Source: Rhyzopertha dominica (taxonomy: Eukaryota > Arthropoda > Insecta > Coleoptera > Bostrichidae). From it: a stretch of 64,000 bases of DNA. The notes below the pieces were generated by a model that worked only from the letters and a program-made list of their open reading frames with translations, did not search any database and was not told the origin of the DNA. The DNA lies in the NCBI GenBank assembly GCA_025024175.1, contig QCXZ01000137.1, positions 72,354,680-72,418,679 on the forward strand, read 5' to 3'. The position numbers were made by a program, and so were the translations under genes. Within the stretch, counting starts at the first letter, position 1, and each line of letters begins with the position of its first letter. Below are positions 1 to 17,973 of the stretch, one piece after another.

Positions 1-864
1 AAGACCGGGAAAATTCTCCAACATCCATTTGGGCGAAAAACTGTTTCGAGCTTAACTACACTCAATGAGAACAACAGTAAAAAAAAACCTATACTCACAA
101 TATACAGCTTTCCTTTTCATACAAATTTCCATTGCTCGACGACTTTAAGCTGCTAAAAACATCGTGCAGATTACTTCTGGACGAGTTTTCGACCATAAAA
201 GTAATTTCTCGGCATAAAAGGAATGCAAATATTTTTGACAGATGCGTCACAAAAAACTCAAATGAGTTACGTGATTTGCCGAAAATATTTAATCTTTGAA
301 ATATGTGAATCACAGGAACTCACACTAGTCTGACTACATTAAATCAATAATGGCAATCATGTAATAAATTTTACATTGTAACCCATTATTGAATAGGATG
401 TATTAGTTGCATGAGCAACCAAAAATAATACCTATTAAGATATCGGGATTATGTGTTTATAAGTAACAAGAAATAATAAAGCATTGTCCATGTAGGGAAT
501 CATTATATGCATAAAACGTTAAATTCATATTTTGTTACGTTACCAGTGTTATATTTTCATTATGCTTAAATACTGCACTACGTCGCCTGTATAATTATTG
601 AGCGTTTTTAAAGAATCTGATACATTCTGTTCTAATGCACTGAACTTTGAAGATTATTCCTAAAACATTTATCATCTCGTGGCATAGTAGAATTTCGTTG
701 TCTTACATGTTATTTTTGAACATATTTTAATGCACTGACCATATACAAATTCCAACTGCCTCGCCCACTGGAAAAACATATTTGCATATCCATTCCACTA
801 CTGGTCTAGCAAATTTTGATTTTGTTTAAACAACTCTTGTGAAATACTTATTACTCATCTAATA

Positions 865-1089
865 TTAAAAACTTAATTTTTCACATTTCTTAGGCAATAA
901 TTTTCGGAAATCGCATCCTGTTGCTTTTTTCCCCACTTTCCTGTTAGTTGTTGGAACAGTAGTCGTCTGCCTCATAACTGAATTCTTAGATGTAACTCGT
1001 ACCGTGGTTCGCACTTTGGACCAATCTTGGCCTAATAGCAACTGTACCTGTACATTTTGTAATGTTACAATATTTAGAAATTTCCGAGT
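865..1089 (-). CDS. unrecognised 75-codon open frame, possible terminal exon
   Basis: Between an in-frame TGA and the TAA at 867-865 the minus strand is open for 75 codons. It has GC-richer, protein-like composition rich in Thr, Lys and Val (for example QLLLGQDWSKVRTTVRV). Acceptor-like CAG sites lie after 1048 and 1042. It is well placed to be the last exon of the candidate gene starting at 7141, but its frame does not join the 1197-1165 exon without a one-base shift. I do not recognise it. Confidence 0.25.
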   Translation of the reverse strand, partial: TRKFLNIVTLQNVQVQLLLGQDWSKVRTTVRVTSKNSVMRQTTTVPTTNRKVGKKATGCDFRKLLPKKCEKLSF

Positions 1090-1164
1090 TCAAATTAGGT
1101 GCAGAGAGATCACTTAATTCAGTGGAATGGTATTGTTTCTAAAATAAATCAGTTACCTACTTAC

Positions 1165-4100
1165 AGATTCAAATCTACAACATTGGCATCTGAATCGCTA
1201 CAAATTTAATTGTGGAGATATAATGGAATAATGACTGGTAATCTTTAATGCAAAAATTGTGCATTCATTTATATTACAAAAAAGAGACGTTAGCAGTAAA
1301 ATCGTCGTATAAATGTAACTATCTTTTTTACTAATAATAAATCCAGAAACCGAAAGTGAGATTTGTCAGCACGTAAGCACCTCAGTGTAAGAAAATGCCA
1401 CAAGTACATATTTGAGTCTAGTAGGTTTCTACTTTATAGTGGCAGTGCATATAATAGTAATCAATTTGTAGTTTACAAGTATATATTTTTTCACATGGAT
1501 ATTCAGTAGCATGATTCCTTGTTTGTAAATACGTGTTGGGATAAAATTCTCTAATGAAAAAACTACTAAATTGACACCGATATCATAAAACTAAGTAAAC
1601 TGACCTAACATTATCAGTAAAGAGAAGCTAACACCACAATAAGCGAAGCGCTCGTGTTAACTCTTTAATGTCACCTTTGCTTTTACAAGTCATTGTTGTA
1701 AGTCACCCAAAGCTTGTCTTGTAGTTTAAAGCAGTAGCTACAAACTTAATCTTACCACAGAAAACCTGCCTCTCTAATACTTACGGTTTTTACCCTTCAA
1801 GAACTAGCAGCACTTACGTATCTACAGATGATATAGTAAATATACACAAACCTAACGGTTAACCATTTTACAAAACTGTTCCATATTGCATGAGCAGAGG
1901 CAGCACGATTTCCAGACATCTGTCCAGTAAACGGCTTTTAGCACTATTTTTCGTTTACATAATGAAAAATGACAACACTAAGGATTTTGTCACATGACAG
2001 CTATTGTAACACAAATTTTTCCTAGCTGTAAGGAATTCATCAATAAGCTTTAATTTACAATAATTATGGCTGGGATGGTTTAGACTTTCAAAAACGAATT
2101 TCATGTAGATTTAGATTGATTGATATTCAGACAGCACAAGGTGTCAGATTTGACTTGGACTTTTAAATAATGCAGCTCATACTTACGTGGCGGTGTAATA
2201 AAATCCTTCATTCGAACATTTAATCAGACACTCCCGTAATAATGCCCTAACTCTTAATTTACAAGTAAACATTACACATTTATGTACACCACCTGTTATC
2301 GTGCTTTAAGGAAAAATTGCATCGGAAATAGCACATCAACTACTCTTTTTTTAACTTTTAATCGGTCATCGTGAATCTGTGTAATGACTATATAAAGGAC
2401 TTTGGTACATCAAGATAAGCGTTGCGGTTATCGTAAGTTAAACACGAAAATAATTGTATGCGAAATTAATTGTCCAATAAACGCCTATAAGTTAATTTAT
2501 GATCTGAGCAAGCACTGAACTAAATTCGTTTGGTGGTAGGAATAAACGAATTTGATTTTTTTTTATTTTGTTGCTAGGATGTTGAAATTAATCCAAAATA
2601 TCAATTGCATCCGGTTAAATCGGCGTCAAAATATTTGGTGTTGGGTCGTGTACCAAGAACGTACATATATCCTTGGAAAAGGTCATAACCACCTCTAGTG
2701 TGCAACAATTTAATTTAATCACGTGAAAGGCAAGGCGCCCCTTTACTTGACCAAGAAGATAATTTGTGTCCCGCATTGACAAAGTCCTACTTTCAAGCTA
2801 TGCTTAAATTTGATAGCAACAGCACTGCTCTTGGCAATGACCAACATTATAATGCGGTAATATTACTGGGGTTACGGAAAAACAAAGCAATGTTAGACCT
2901 TACTTTTGATCTACAAGATGAGTTTTTCAATGATCGGTATGGGAATCTCATCCAATAAAAAAAGAGTTAAATGGGGAAAGATTTACGATGTTGTCGGCTG
3001 GACTTAGTGCAAGCTTTTTTTTATTCACGTATAACTGGATATTTCAAAAAATACATTTCACTATTTCTTGGAATCCTTTTACTTCGTTAATTTCTGATTT
3101 TGCAGAAGAAATTAATGTAAACACAAAATTTGTAGATAATTTTAACCTTCATAAAATAGGTCACATTAACATGTTATACATTTTCCATTTTTGAGAAATG
3201 ACAACATAAATTTATTTTATTTATTAATGCAAACTAATGTCGCATTTATAATTATTAATAAATGGAATTTTCGAACGATGAAGTAATTCCAAAACGATGA
3301 AGCACTATCAGAATATCTTATAATTATCTCGACCATATTTTCTCAAATACTTGGATAGGACGAAACGGACCTTATTGTCTGGCTAGGTTTCTTTTTATGG
3401 CGCACAGTAACGAGTGAAGTGTGTTTTACAAGGATTTGATACGATTTAAAGACGTTCTATTGGAAAAGCGAAAAATTCAATTTTAATAAGACACAACTTG
3501 AGCATAAAAATAATAATTGATTGATTGAAATAAGTAGTTACTAGTTTGATTTTTGTTTCTGTTTTTTTTGTATATTCTATTACATTATCAGTTAAATATA
3601 TAAGTAGTTAAAATTTATTTGAAATGTGAGCTTTTATAGATATAATAAAAACAATGTATTATTATTTGAAAATCAAAAAATACAGAAAACTAGTATTTTT
3701 CGAAATAACTACAACGACTACCATATCGTTGGATAGCTAAAAAAATATGAATCCAACTGCAGTTGTAACAACCTGGAGTACCCTTCACTAATTTATTAGG
3801 TAATAGATTAAGCGTCAAGTAGTTAAATAATGGAAATCCGGAACCTGTTTTAACCGCTTCTTTTGTAGTTCCTACTAAATATACTAAGTTTGCGCCTCGA
3901 GCGAGGCCGACGTCAGTCGCCATATTGACAAGATGGCGTCGAAAATAAGTTTCTCGCAAATATCTTCCAAAATATTAACTTTATGACCGAAAGATGCATA
4001 ACCAATATTGTGTAATATTTTATACAACAAATTTCCTTGGACATTATTTTCTGAAGTTAACCGTTTCGGAGATATAACTGTGCAACCTGCAGTACTTTAG

Positions 4101-7100
4101 TGGGATTTTAAAAAACGGGTTAGTATGTTTCTACATAAGTATATTTTTTGTAATACGTATTTTCAATACAATTATTCTGTTTCGCCAAATTTAGTAATTT
4201 TAATTAAAACAATATATTATTTTCACCGCAGTTCCTATTTTACTCGTTTCCATGAGAGCATTCGTACATTTTTATCATTTTAGAAATATAGCGAGCATTG
4301 CCACTGCATATAGTTAACTTTGAATGTATAAACCAAGGGATACATTCGCCTATCTCTCCGGTATAGGTATAAGTACCTCAATGATAAGAAGTTGCAAGAA
4401 GCTACACCAGAACATCCAGAAGACATTGATAGGATGGGACAGCTTTTTATTGCGTCAATTTATAGAGACAAAGGTTCCAAATTTTCGCAAGTTCGCATTG
4501 ACGAAAAATCGATCCAGTCTTGCGTATGGGAACAACAGGTCTCCGCTTTACTGGAGTCGGAAAAACTTTACACATGGTTCCGGTTCCACAGACACTCCTG
4601 CTGAACACTATGTCCTGCACATGTTCAAAAGGTTGCAGGACAACTTGCGGTTGTACGATATTTGGCGTTTCATGTTCTGTAATCTGCATTATGATGATAT
4701 CATCGACGTTCATTTAGAACATCAAGTAAGAAGAAACAGAGGATCAATTCATTTAAGAGAAAGAAAGTGAATACGAGGAACAAACCCAACCTTCAACATC
4801 GAAGCTAATAAGAATAAAGTAAATTTAAAGACATGTGGTGGATTAGGTCTACAGAGAAGCTACTGAAAAAAATATGCCATTTGGTCCACCACAAGATGAC
4901 GTGTAAAAGAGTACCTATTAGTTATTACCTTTCTATATGGTAAAAAAACATTTGTGTTAATAAACCTTATCCATAAAATGTGTATATTTATATAAGTTTA
5001 CATGTAACCGAGGTTACTCATGGAATAAATACTTCATTAATTATACTTAAGTACCTAATTTGATAAACGCATGTTTCTGTTTAAGTTGAATTATGCACTA
5101 CAGGAAATTCCTGCTTTGATCCCCTTAGACAAAAGCTGGGTAAACCCATGAAACGAAATAAAGGGATCTGAAGAAAGAAGCAATTTTTTTCATAATAACT
5201 ATAATCAGCCATGAACTTAAAAGACAACAAACCGTGCATTGAATTGAGTCGACAAAACGGCACATTTTTCCTTAGATAAAAAGAGCTGAGTGTGGTTTGA
5301 ATCTAATCGAAACAGTAAAAAATAACCCTAACCACAATATTGGAAATTACAATAATCTATATACGTATTTCAGCAGTTAAGCTGCCATCTTCAGTAGAAT
5401 AATAAGGTGACTTCTTAAAATCTGGCCGGATTAACCGGATGATATTCTCACCGAATTGAATTCTGATTTAGGTCAAATTCCGATATCCGCATTGTTTGAA
5501 CTGATTAGGTAAACGATTCATTCAAGCGTGAAGCTTTTTTTTGTGTAAATAGTTGTCTTGTTGACCTGACTCCACTTCCACTGAAATTTCGGTGAGAAGA
5601 ATATCCTCCGGTTAATCTGGCCAGATTTCAATCACCTTATTATTCTACTGAAGAGGACAGCTTAGCTGCTGAAATACGTATATATATTATTGTAATTTCC
5701 AATATTGTGGTTAGGGTTATTTTTTACTGTTTCGATTACATTTTTCCTTATTTTATCTTCCTCTAACTTTGTTAGTTTCAGAGATAGCCACACTGGTTAC
5801 CGGAAAAAACTAACCCTGTATGTACCACGGTGTACTTCTCCCATAAGTAATAATGTAGGACGTATATTTTTACCGTGCTACGAATAATTGATTTTTTTTG
5901 TTCAGTTCATATTGTGGTATCTTTGCTAAAATTTTAGATACCTATGTACTGTTTGTCATTTGTATCCATCAGTTTGTGCAATTTACTTTTTGCTATGGAA
6001 GTTTACCCGCAGACACTTAATGCTTAATGGGTGTTTTTTTTTCACCATCACCAGATGCCCATAGTAGCAGCCGTGCAGGCAATCCTAAATGATAGTTATC
6101 GTGGTGGATCACCCGACTTCACTAAGCCGGACACTATCTTGGGGAACCCCAAAAGGAAAATCAAAAGTGTACAGCTACATCACCTGAGAGCAAGATTGGT
6201 AACGCAAAACGCAGTCTGGATGTGCGTTTACATATTATAGTTTACAACGAAATTAAATTCAGTTTTCTCCATAACTATCTACTACACTTACTGCAGGCTA
6301 CCGGTAAATATGGTAAATAACTGTCGCGAACTGGCAGTTTCGTATATATTCTTGTAGGGTTATTTTTTAATTTTGTAGCTGCCAATATAATAGTGAAAAC
6401 GATATTTTTTCGAAACCATATTAAATATTTCGATGTTGTTCGTAGCTCTCTATTTTCTTACACTTCGAAATGCTATACAAAATAATCGAGCATCCTGACC
6501 AAAATTTATGTGTCTTGTGGTTATAAATTGTGAAAGTTATTTTAGGAAGTATGTAGGATGAAAAATGTGAATTGCAACGCGCGACATGTTCTGTCATGCG
6601 ATTATCACTGATAACATAAACCTCGCATATTATTGCAATTCACTCGATTTAGTGAACCCTTAGCTCGATATGTGAGTTGTCGAAGATAAAACTGGAAATG
6701 TAATAAATGTGACAAAATACGTTAAAACTCGAATGGATTCATACCCAATTGCATACCATATTAACTGCTGTGTATAAATAGAATAGATTGTCGAAGGCCA
6801 ATATTTGAAATCAATATACCCATCTCCATAAATTTATCATTACCCTCACCATCTTCGTTTTGAATGCGATGTCTTTATTTGTATTACACGTGTACATTAA
6901 GTTTAAATCATAAAAATGCGCAACATCATTAACCTGTGTATACGTTCACAAAACGAAAACAGGTAGCTCATACAAGTTTAATAGTAACGATAATGAAAGG
7001 TGTACTACTTTTTTTTAAATAATTTTATCGCATATTNAAAAATAAAACAATACAAAAANCTCACCGTTTGTAGTTGTTATTCACAGGTATGACGGAATCA

Positions 7101-7141
7101 TTCTCACAACAAAGCTTAGCAACGCTCGCGGTGTTACCCAT
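1165..7141 (-). CDS. possible gene with N-myristoylation-type first exon
   Basis: Not in any long-ORF list; found by splice sites. Exon 1 (7141-7065): ATG opens MGNTASVAKLCCENDSV... for 25 codons plus two bases and ends at a GTGAG donor. Exon 2 (2252-2187): acceptor AG, 21 codons including VRALLRECLIKCSNEGF, donor GTAAGT. Exon 3 (1197-1165): acceptor TTTGTAG, ten codons DSDANVVDLN, donor GTAAGT. All three junctions are phase 2 and the joined frame is open. Gly2 with Ser6 fits N-myristoylation, and the Cys pair at 11-12 could be palmitoylated, suggesting membrane anchoring. I do not recognise the protein, and the 3' end is unresolved: continuing at the next acceptor (after 1048) gives a stop after four codons, whereas a longer coding-looking frame there is out of phase. 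Upstream of exon 1 (7150-7500) the DNA is locally GC-richer, like a promoter. An inference by eye. Confidence 0.33.
1198..2186. other. AT-rich stretch without recognised content
   Basis: Apart from forming an intron of the candidate minus-strand gene, I see no ORF, repeat pair or known motif here. Confidence 0.5.
2695..2958 (+). other. unrecognised open frame of about 80 codons
   Basis: An open frame continues through KSYFQAMLKFDSNSTALG to a TAA at 2956-2958, with reasonable amino-acid mix but no known motif, no clear splice sites and no long upstream extension. Probably chance or a decayed element. Confidence 0.12.
2960..4319. other. no recognised gene
   Basis: Holds a 68-codon plus ORF (2988-3194) and an 89-codon minus ORF (3959-3690), neither with a known motif. 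The minus ORF overlaps a small GC-richer patch around 3900 with the near-palindrome GCCGACGTCAGTCGCC. Otherwise AT-rich background. Confidence 0.45.
4320..4770 (+). mobile_element. decayed ORF with Cys-rich CXC-type tail, transposon-associated
   Basis: Spread over several frames. One frame ends in CTCSKGCRTTCGCTIFGVSC at about 4610-4672, preceded by a Pro-rich stretch (VPVPQTLLLN). This resembles the C-terminal Cys cluster of an uncharacterised repetitive ORF common in insect genomes, where a Pro/Trp-rich segment precedes CxC..CxCxxxGxxCS. The frame is interrupted and the final Cys/His residues are lost, so it looks dead. Identification is from family memory. Confidence 0.33.
5304..5738. mobile_element. 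435-bp palindromic (foldback) MITE
   Basis: The left arm beginning TAATCGAAACAGTAAAAAAT is repeated in inverse orientation at the right end (ending TTTTTACTGTTTCGATTA), and the match continues for most of each half, including ACCACAATATTGGAAATTAC and the inner TCCGGTTAATC/GGATTAACCGGA segments. The flanking TA..TA suits a TA target duplication. No coding capacity. A non-autonomous inverted-repeat element. Confidence 0.85.
5740..7060. other. no recognised gene
   Basis: Short ORF-sized frames only (for example 6031-6240). No motif or repeat recognised. Ns at 7037 and 7059 mark poor assembly at the right end. Confidence 0.45.
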
Positions 7142-8969
7142 CGAAAATAATAACACAATCTGAAACAAGATATTCAATATCCACGCGCGTTGTGGCAAGC
7201 GTGTACGGCTGCTAATGGTTTCACTTTTTGTTGCATTCACTGTAGGTATGTAGGTGATTAACGAACCGCCACTAGTGCAATTAGCACAAAACGAATTCTA
7301 CCTATGATTATTGCGTGTTCCGGGGATTGCCCAAGAAGAATCGCAGTTCCTGTAGAAAACTGCAGAAACTGAAGGCTGCAATAATTTTTGCGGCACACGA
7401 GTTTCTCCAGGAGCGCGGGAGCACATAAAAACAAAGCATTGTTTTTGTATTGGTTTTTGCGTTTTCTCGTACGGCATGCGCTGTTTAAGCGGACAAATGA
7501 GTCATAAATGGAATGAGTTTACTTGTGGGTAAAAGTATAATAATGAGCGTAAAAACTGCAATTTAGTTTAGGCCTTCTTTGCGAAAACTGGAAACTGACA
7601 ATTCCTTAATTTTGAAACAGATAATTAATTGATAAAAAAATAAACCAAACAAATTAATACATTTATAATTATTTAGTTGAACACAAGTTAGTTCAAAGGC
7701 TGCTTGACCTTAACCAAGTTTCGTCGGAACCGTTTCGCTTTTATTAAAGCTTGTTAGTGCAAAAAGTTGTGACAAGCATTCAGTAGACATAAAATGACGC
7801 TGACTGATATTCATTTCCAGCAATGTAGGTATATCCTTTTTTCCATTAACAGCTGATTTAAGCTTTATTGTTATTAATAAAACTGTGCAACTAAAATAAC
7901 TTCTCTGTGTCTTCAATCATTTAGGGAGCAAGATATTAATTTATAAGTTTGTCATAAAGAGTATCTTTAAAAATATCAGATAACTTGAAAACCCCATATT
8001 TTGGGACAAATATATGGCAGTCTTATTCTAAATAAGTGTTTTGTACTACCTAAATACGTTAGCACATAAAATGTGACAGTTCAGCAGTTAAACAGAGGTT
8101 GCCCCCTAGTGGCAGTTATTAGTGTACATTACATTTCCATTTTCATTGTAAATATTGTGAAATGAACTGAACAATCGGTATTTTTATATTGTCTTTCCTT
8201 TTAAAGCTATAGCCAACTTAATAATAACCCTAAATTCCTCCAGCCCTTAATATGTTACTTAGGAATGTATTTACAAAAAAGGCATTCATGATAGATATTT
8301 TACTTTGGATCCAGAGGCGCAGTCTGATGTTTTTTAAGGGATCACATTTTTTGAGATATACCTAACCCAAAATTCTATTTCTTTTAGTGGAAACCATAGT
8401 TGGTTTTGCTATTTATTACCTATTATACCTATATTGTGTAATGTGCGCTTCCTTGTTTAAAAAAAACCTGATTAAATTTTTAAAAAATTGTAATGCTAGA
8501 ATTATTGAAAATAAACCTGACAATACTCATATTTGCTTAATCAGAAAAGTGGTGCCATCAACCATAGCCAATCCAACAAGGATTTCCACTGGAAAAAATG
8601 TAGTTTAAATATGACTCCTTAAAAAATCTGAGTATGTCACTGGGTTAAACACAAAATATCTATAGAGAATGTTATTACAGTATTTTCATATCAAAGTTCC
8701 CAAGTAAGATATTGAGGACCCAAGAAATGTAAAGTTATTAAAAAGTTGGCTATAGCTTTAAAACAAAATATGATATAAAACGGAGAGAATACAGTTCTAC
8801 AGAAAAGTAGGACAAGTCCAAACTGCAACCTTTTAGTATTAATAGTTACCAAGATATTCTGTAATTACAACAACAATGGGATACTGTCCATATCAGTACC
8901 TCTACAATCAGATAGCTGATCTAAAAGATTACAGAGACTCAACGCCATGCGAATTACAGGTATTGCAAA
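7142..8969. other. upstream region of candidate gene, then AT-rich spacer
   Basis: 7150-7500 is GC-richer (GGAGCGCGGGAGCAC near 7412) and could be a minus-strand promoter. The rest holds only unrecognised short frames at 7710-7916 and 8387-8608. Confidence 0.35.
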
Positions 8970-9323
8970 TATTTGTTCAAATCTTATCTAAGGAATAGAA
9001 CACATTGTGTTAAAACATAAAATATAATGAGGGAACCTCTAAATCTACATGTTGGAGTACCCCAAGGAACAGTGTTGGGACCTTATCTTTTTAGTATTTA
9101 CTTAAAGCGTTATGAAACTGCTTGCTGAAAATACTTTTTGCTTTGCTGATGATAAAGCTATAATAATTAACAATAGTTCTTGGCAGTTGGCTATTAAGAG
9201 AACAGAAACGGCAACAAAATTCATAATGTTTAGTTTGAGACAAAAAGATTTGCCAGATATGTGGAAATTAAAAATTCATAACTGCGATTGTGACATAGCT
9301 AATAGCATAACTGCAAAAGTTTA
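8970..9323 (+). mobile_element. non-LTR retrotransposon reverse transcriptase fragment
   Basis: Conceptual translation gives FKSYLRNRTHCVKT, then LHVGVPQGTVLGPYLFSIYL (RT block with PQG) and, one frame over, CFADDKAIIINN (the catalytic [F/Y]xDD block). Order and spacing match non-LTR (jockey/CR1-like) reverse transcriptases. Frameshifts and stops show it is dead and truncated at both ends. Confidence 0.85.
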
Positions 9324-10252
9324 AGCACAATCAAAAGAAAAAGTAGCTTAAAATATTTAAGAATATACCAATATGATACAATATGCCATGAACAACACTA
9401 GAAGTGCAGCACAAAATAAAGTTCTGTTACCTGTGATAGATACTTAGCCATAAAAAAAGATTATATCTTTGTCTTGTTGAAATTTATTAGTAACTAAATT
9501 GATAGTATGTATTATTTAGACAAATCTACATACAAACTTGCTTCTGTGGACACTATATTGTTTATTTTATTGTCTTATATTATGCAACTACTAAAATGTG
9601 CCTGTAAAAGTAAAATAAACCATTATTATTATAAAAAAGAAAGTGGAAAGTTAAAACCTTATGCATACATAGTATATCAACTAACTATATGCCAAGTTTG
9701 GTAGGAATTGAATGATTTTTACTTTTACACTCGCAGATAACACTTGCTTAAAAATAGTTTTCGCCTCATAAAGGATTAAAAAATGATGATTGAGAGAAAT
9801 TGTTGTCGAATCTTTAATGAACCATATTTGCAAGAAACAAATAACAAAATAGTGTGACTATATCTTCTCTTGAACCACAATCATAAGTTTATACTATTTA
9901 AGTTAAAAAAAAGTTTAATATAGTAACTACTCATTCAAAATTTTATAACATGAAGCTAACATCAAGTGTTAACATAAGATTTTGACAAAGCTTACAGCTG
10001 GCATTCAAAAATATCGGATAAAGTAAGTGCTATGCATATGTATAAGGTATAGGTATTTATAGGTATAAGGAGTAGGGGATTTCATGGGGAAAAACTGGTT
10101 TATCAATGAATTACACACAGTAACAGTTTCAGTAACATGTATTAGATACATAAAAGTCATTATTTGAAATTGACTCTCAAGAACAGATGACCAGAAATAA
10201 CAATACTGCGTATTTGCTAATACATCCAACTACAGTCATTTAAAAACATGCT
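9324..10252. other. AT-rich spacer between RT relic and malic enzyme 3' end
   Basis: Possibly the decayed tail of the non-LTR relic on its left. No motif recognised. Confidence 0.35.
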
Positions 10253-10656
10253 TTTATTATTGCTAAATAAAGTGACAACGGTATACACTTATTTTCCATG
10301 CGGTAAATTAAAATAAGAAGAAAAAAATTAAGTACATGTCTTTGAACAAATTTAAAATCATATATCATCAAAAATGGCCAGTGTTCAGATATTTATACCA
10401 TGGCATAATGCTTTCAAGAACAGTATGGCACTAATGCAACTAATACTTTACAAAATACAAAATGGTAAAATATTTCCTATGTCATTACTCAATAAATTAT
10501 TTTTAATACTTTCTAAACATCACATGTGGAAATAATTTAAAATGAGTTAATACTAGATGGTTATTATTACATAAAAATTATTAATCATACATTTTCACTC
10601 ACTGATTAATTTTGCCTTTTGGAAGTTCATTCAATAAACTTTTTGTTTTGAAAATT
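10253..10656 (-). promoter_or_regulatory. malic enzyme 3' UTR with polyadenylation signal
   Basis: After the stop codon, the minus strand runs through AT-rich sequence to an AATAAA hexamer at 10258-10253. This is the first good polyadenylation signal I see and would give a 3' UTR of about 400 nt. Confidence 0.45.
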
Positions 10657-17241
<6,585 letters not shown>

Positions 17242-17681
17242 CTAAAAGTAAAAGTACTGTCAGTTTCTACAAAGTAGGTACATTGCAAACGGTTCAAGAA
17301 AGTTTATATACATAATTTTAGACATTAGCATCGCATTGTTTATTTTCATCTTTTAATTTTAACTCTACCTGCAAAATTTGTNGACAGTATTATGGATAAC
17401 AATCATTTTTTTCAAAATAACTATTGAAATTTTGGCATTGTGAAATACAGAATTTAATTTCTTTGGAATATAATAGTATCTTTTCTTACTCTTAAAAGAA
17501 TAACCAAATACATATTAAGCTAGTGTTACCATTTTTAAAGATTTTAACTGCTCCTTTTTAAGAACTTTTACTGTATGATCTTGGTCTGAAAATATTACTG
17601 TGATGTTTCTTGTTTGAACTGTACCTCGAGTTTGTTAGGACTGTATTGGTTTACCTGTTGAAATATCATTTACTATATACA

Positions 17682-17973
17682 GTAGTGTCACTTATAACGA
17701 ACATCAAGGGTTCGACGATACGGTTCGCTATAAGCAAGTTCACAATAAACAATAATATCAGAAATATAATGATACTTATGGACAGACACATTTCGAATAC
17801 ATTTAAGAATCTTTTTTTCTCTGAGGTCATCCAGTCGCGCAAAAATATACAGCCTGAACTAGTCAAAAATCGCTAGGCTAAAAAAAGATATCTAAATCTA
17901 CGTGAAACACTTGCGTTGGTAGACCGTATACAAAGAGTATGCAACTTCGCATTATAAGTGAAACGCATATTTA
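17682..17973. mobile_element. possible pogo/Tigger-type MITE
   Basis: CAGTAGTGTCACTTATAACG at the left and, inverted, CATTATAAGTGAAAC near 17950-17966 resemble the terminal repeats of pogo/Tigger elements, whose ends often contain CTTATAACGAA-type motifs followed by TTCGCTATAAGC. The similarity between the two ends covers only about 13 bp. No transposase is visible between them. Confidence 0.35.

Noticed and set aside
17242..17297. Extension of the first malic enzyme exon through its acceptor
   Set aside because: The upstream in-frame stretch has no ATG (begins at TTG), and TTTTACTTTTAG is a strong acceptor.
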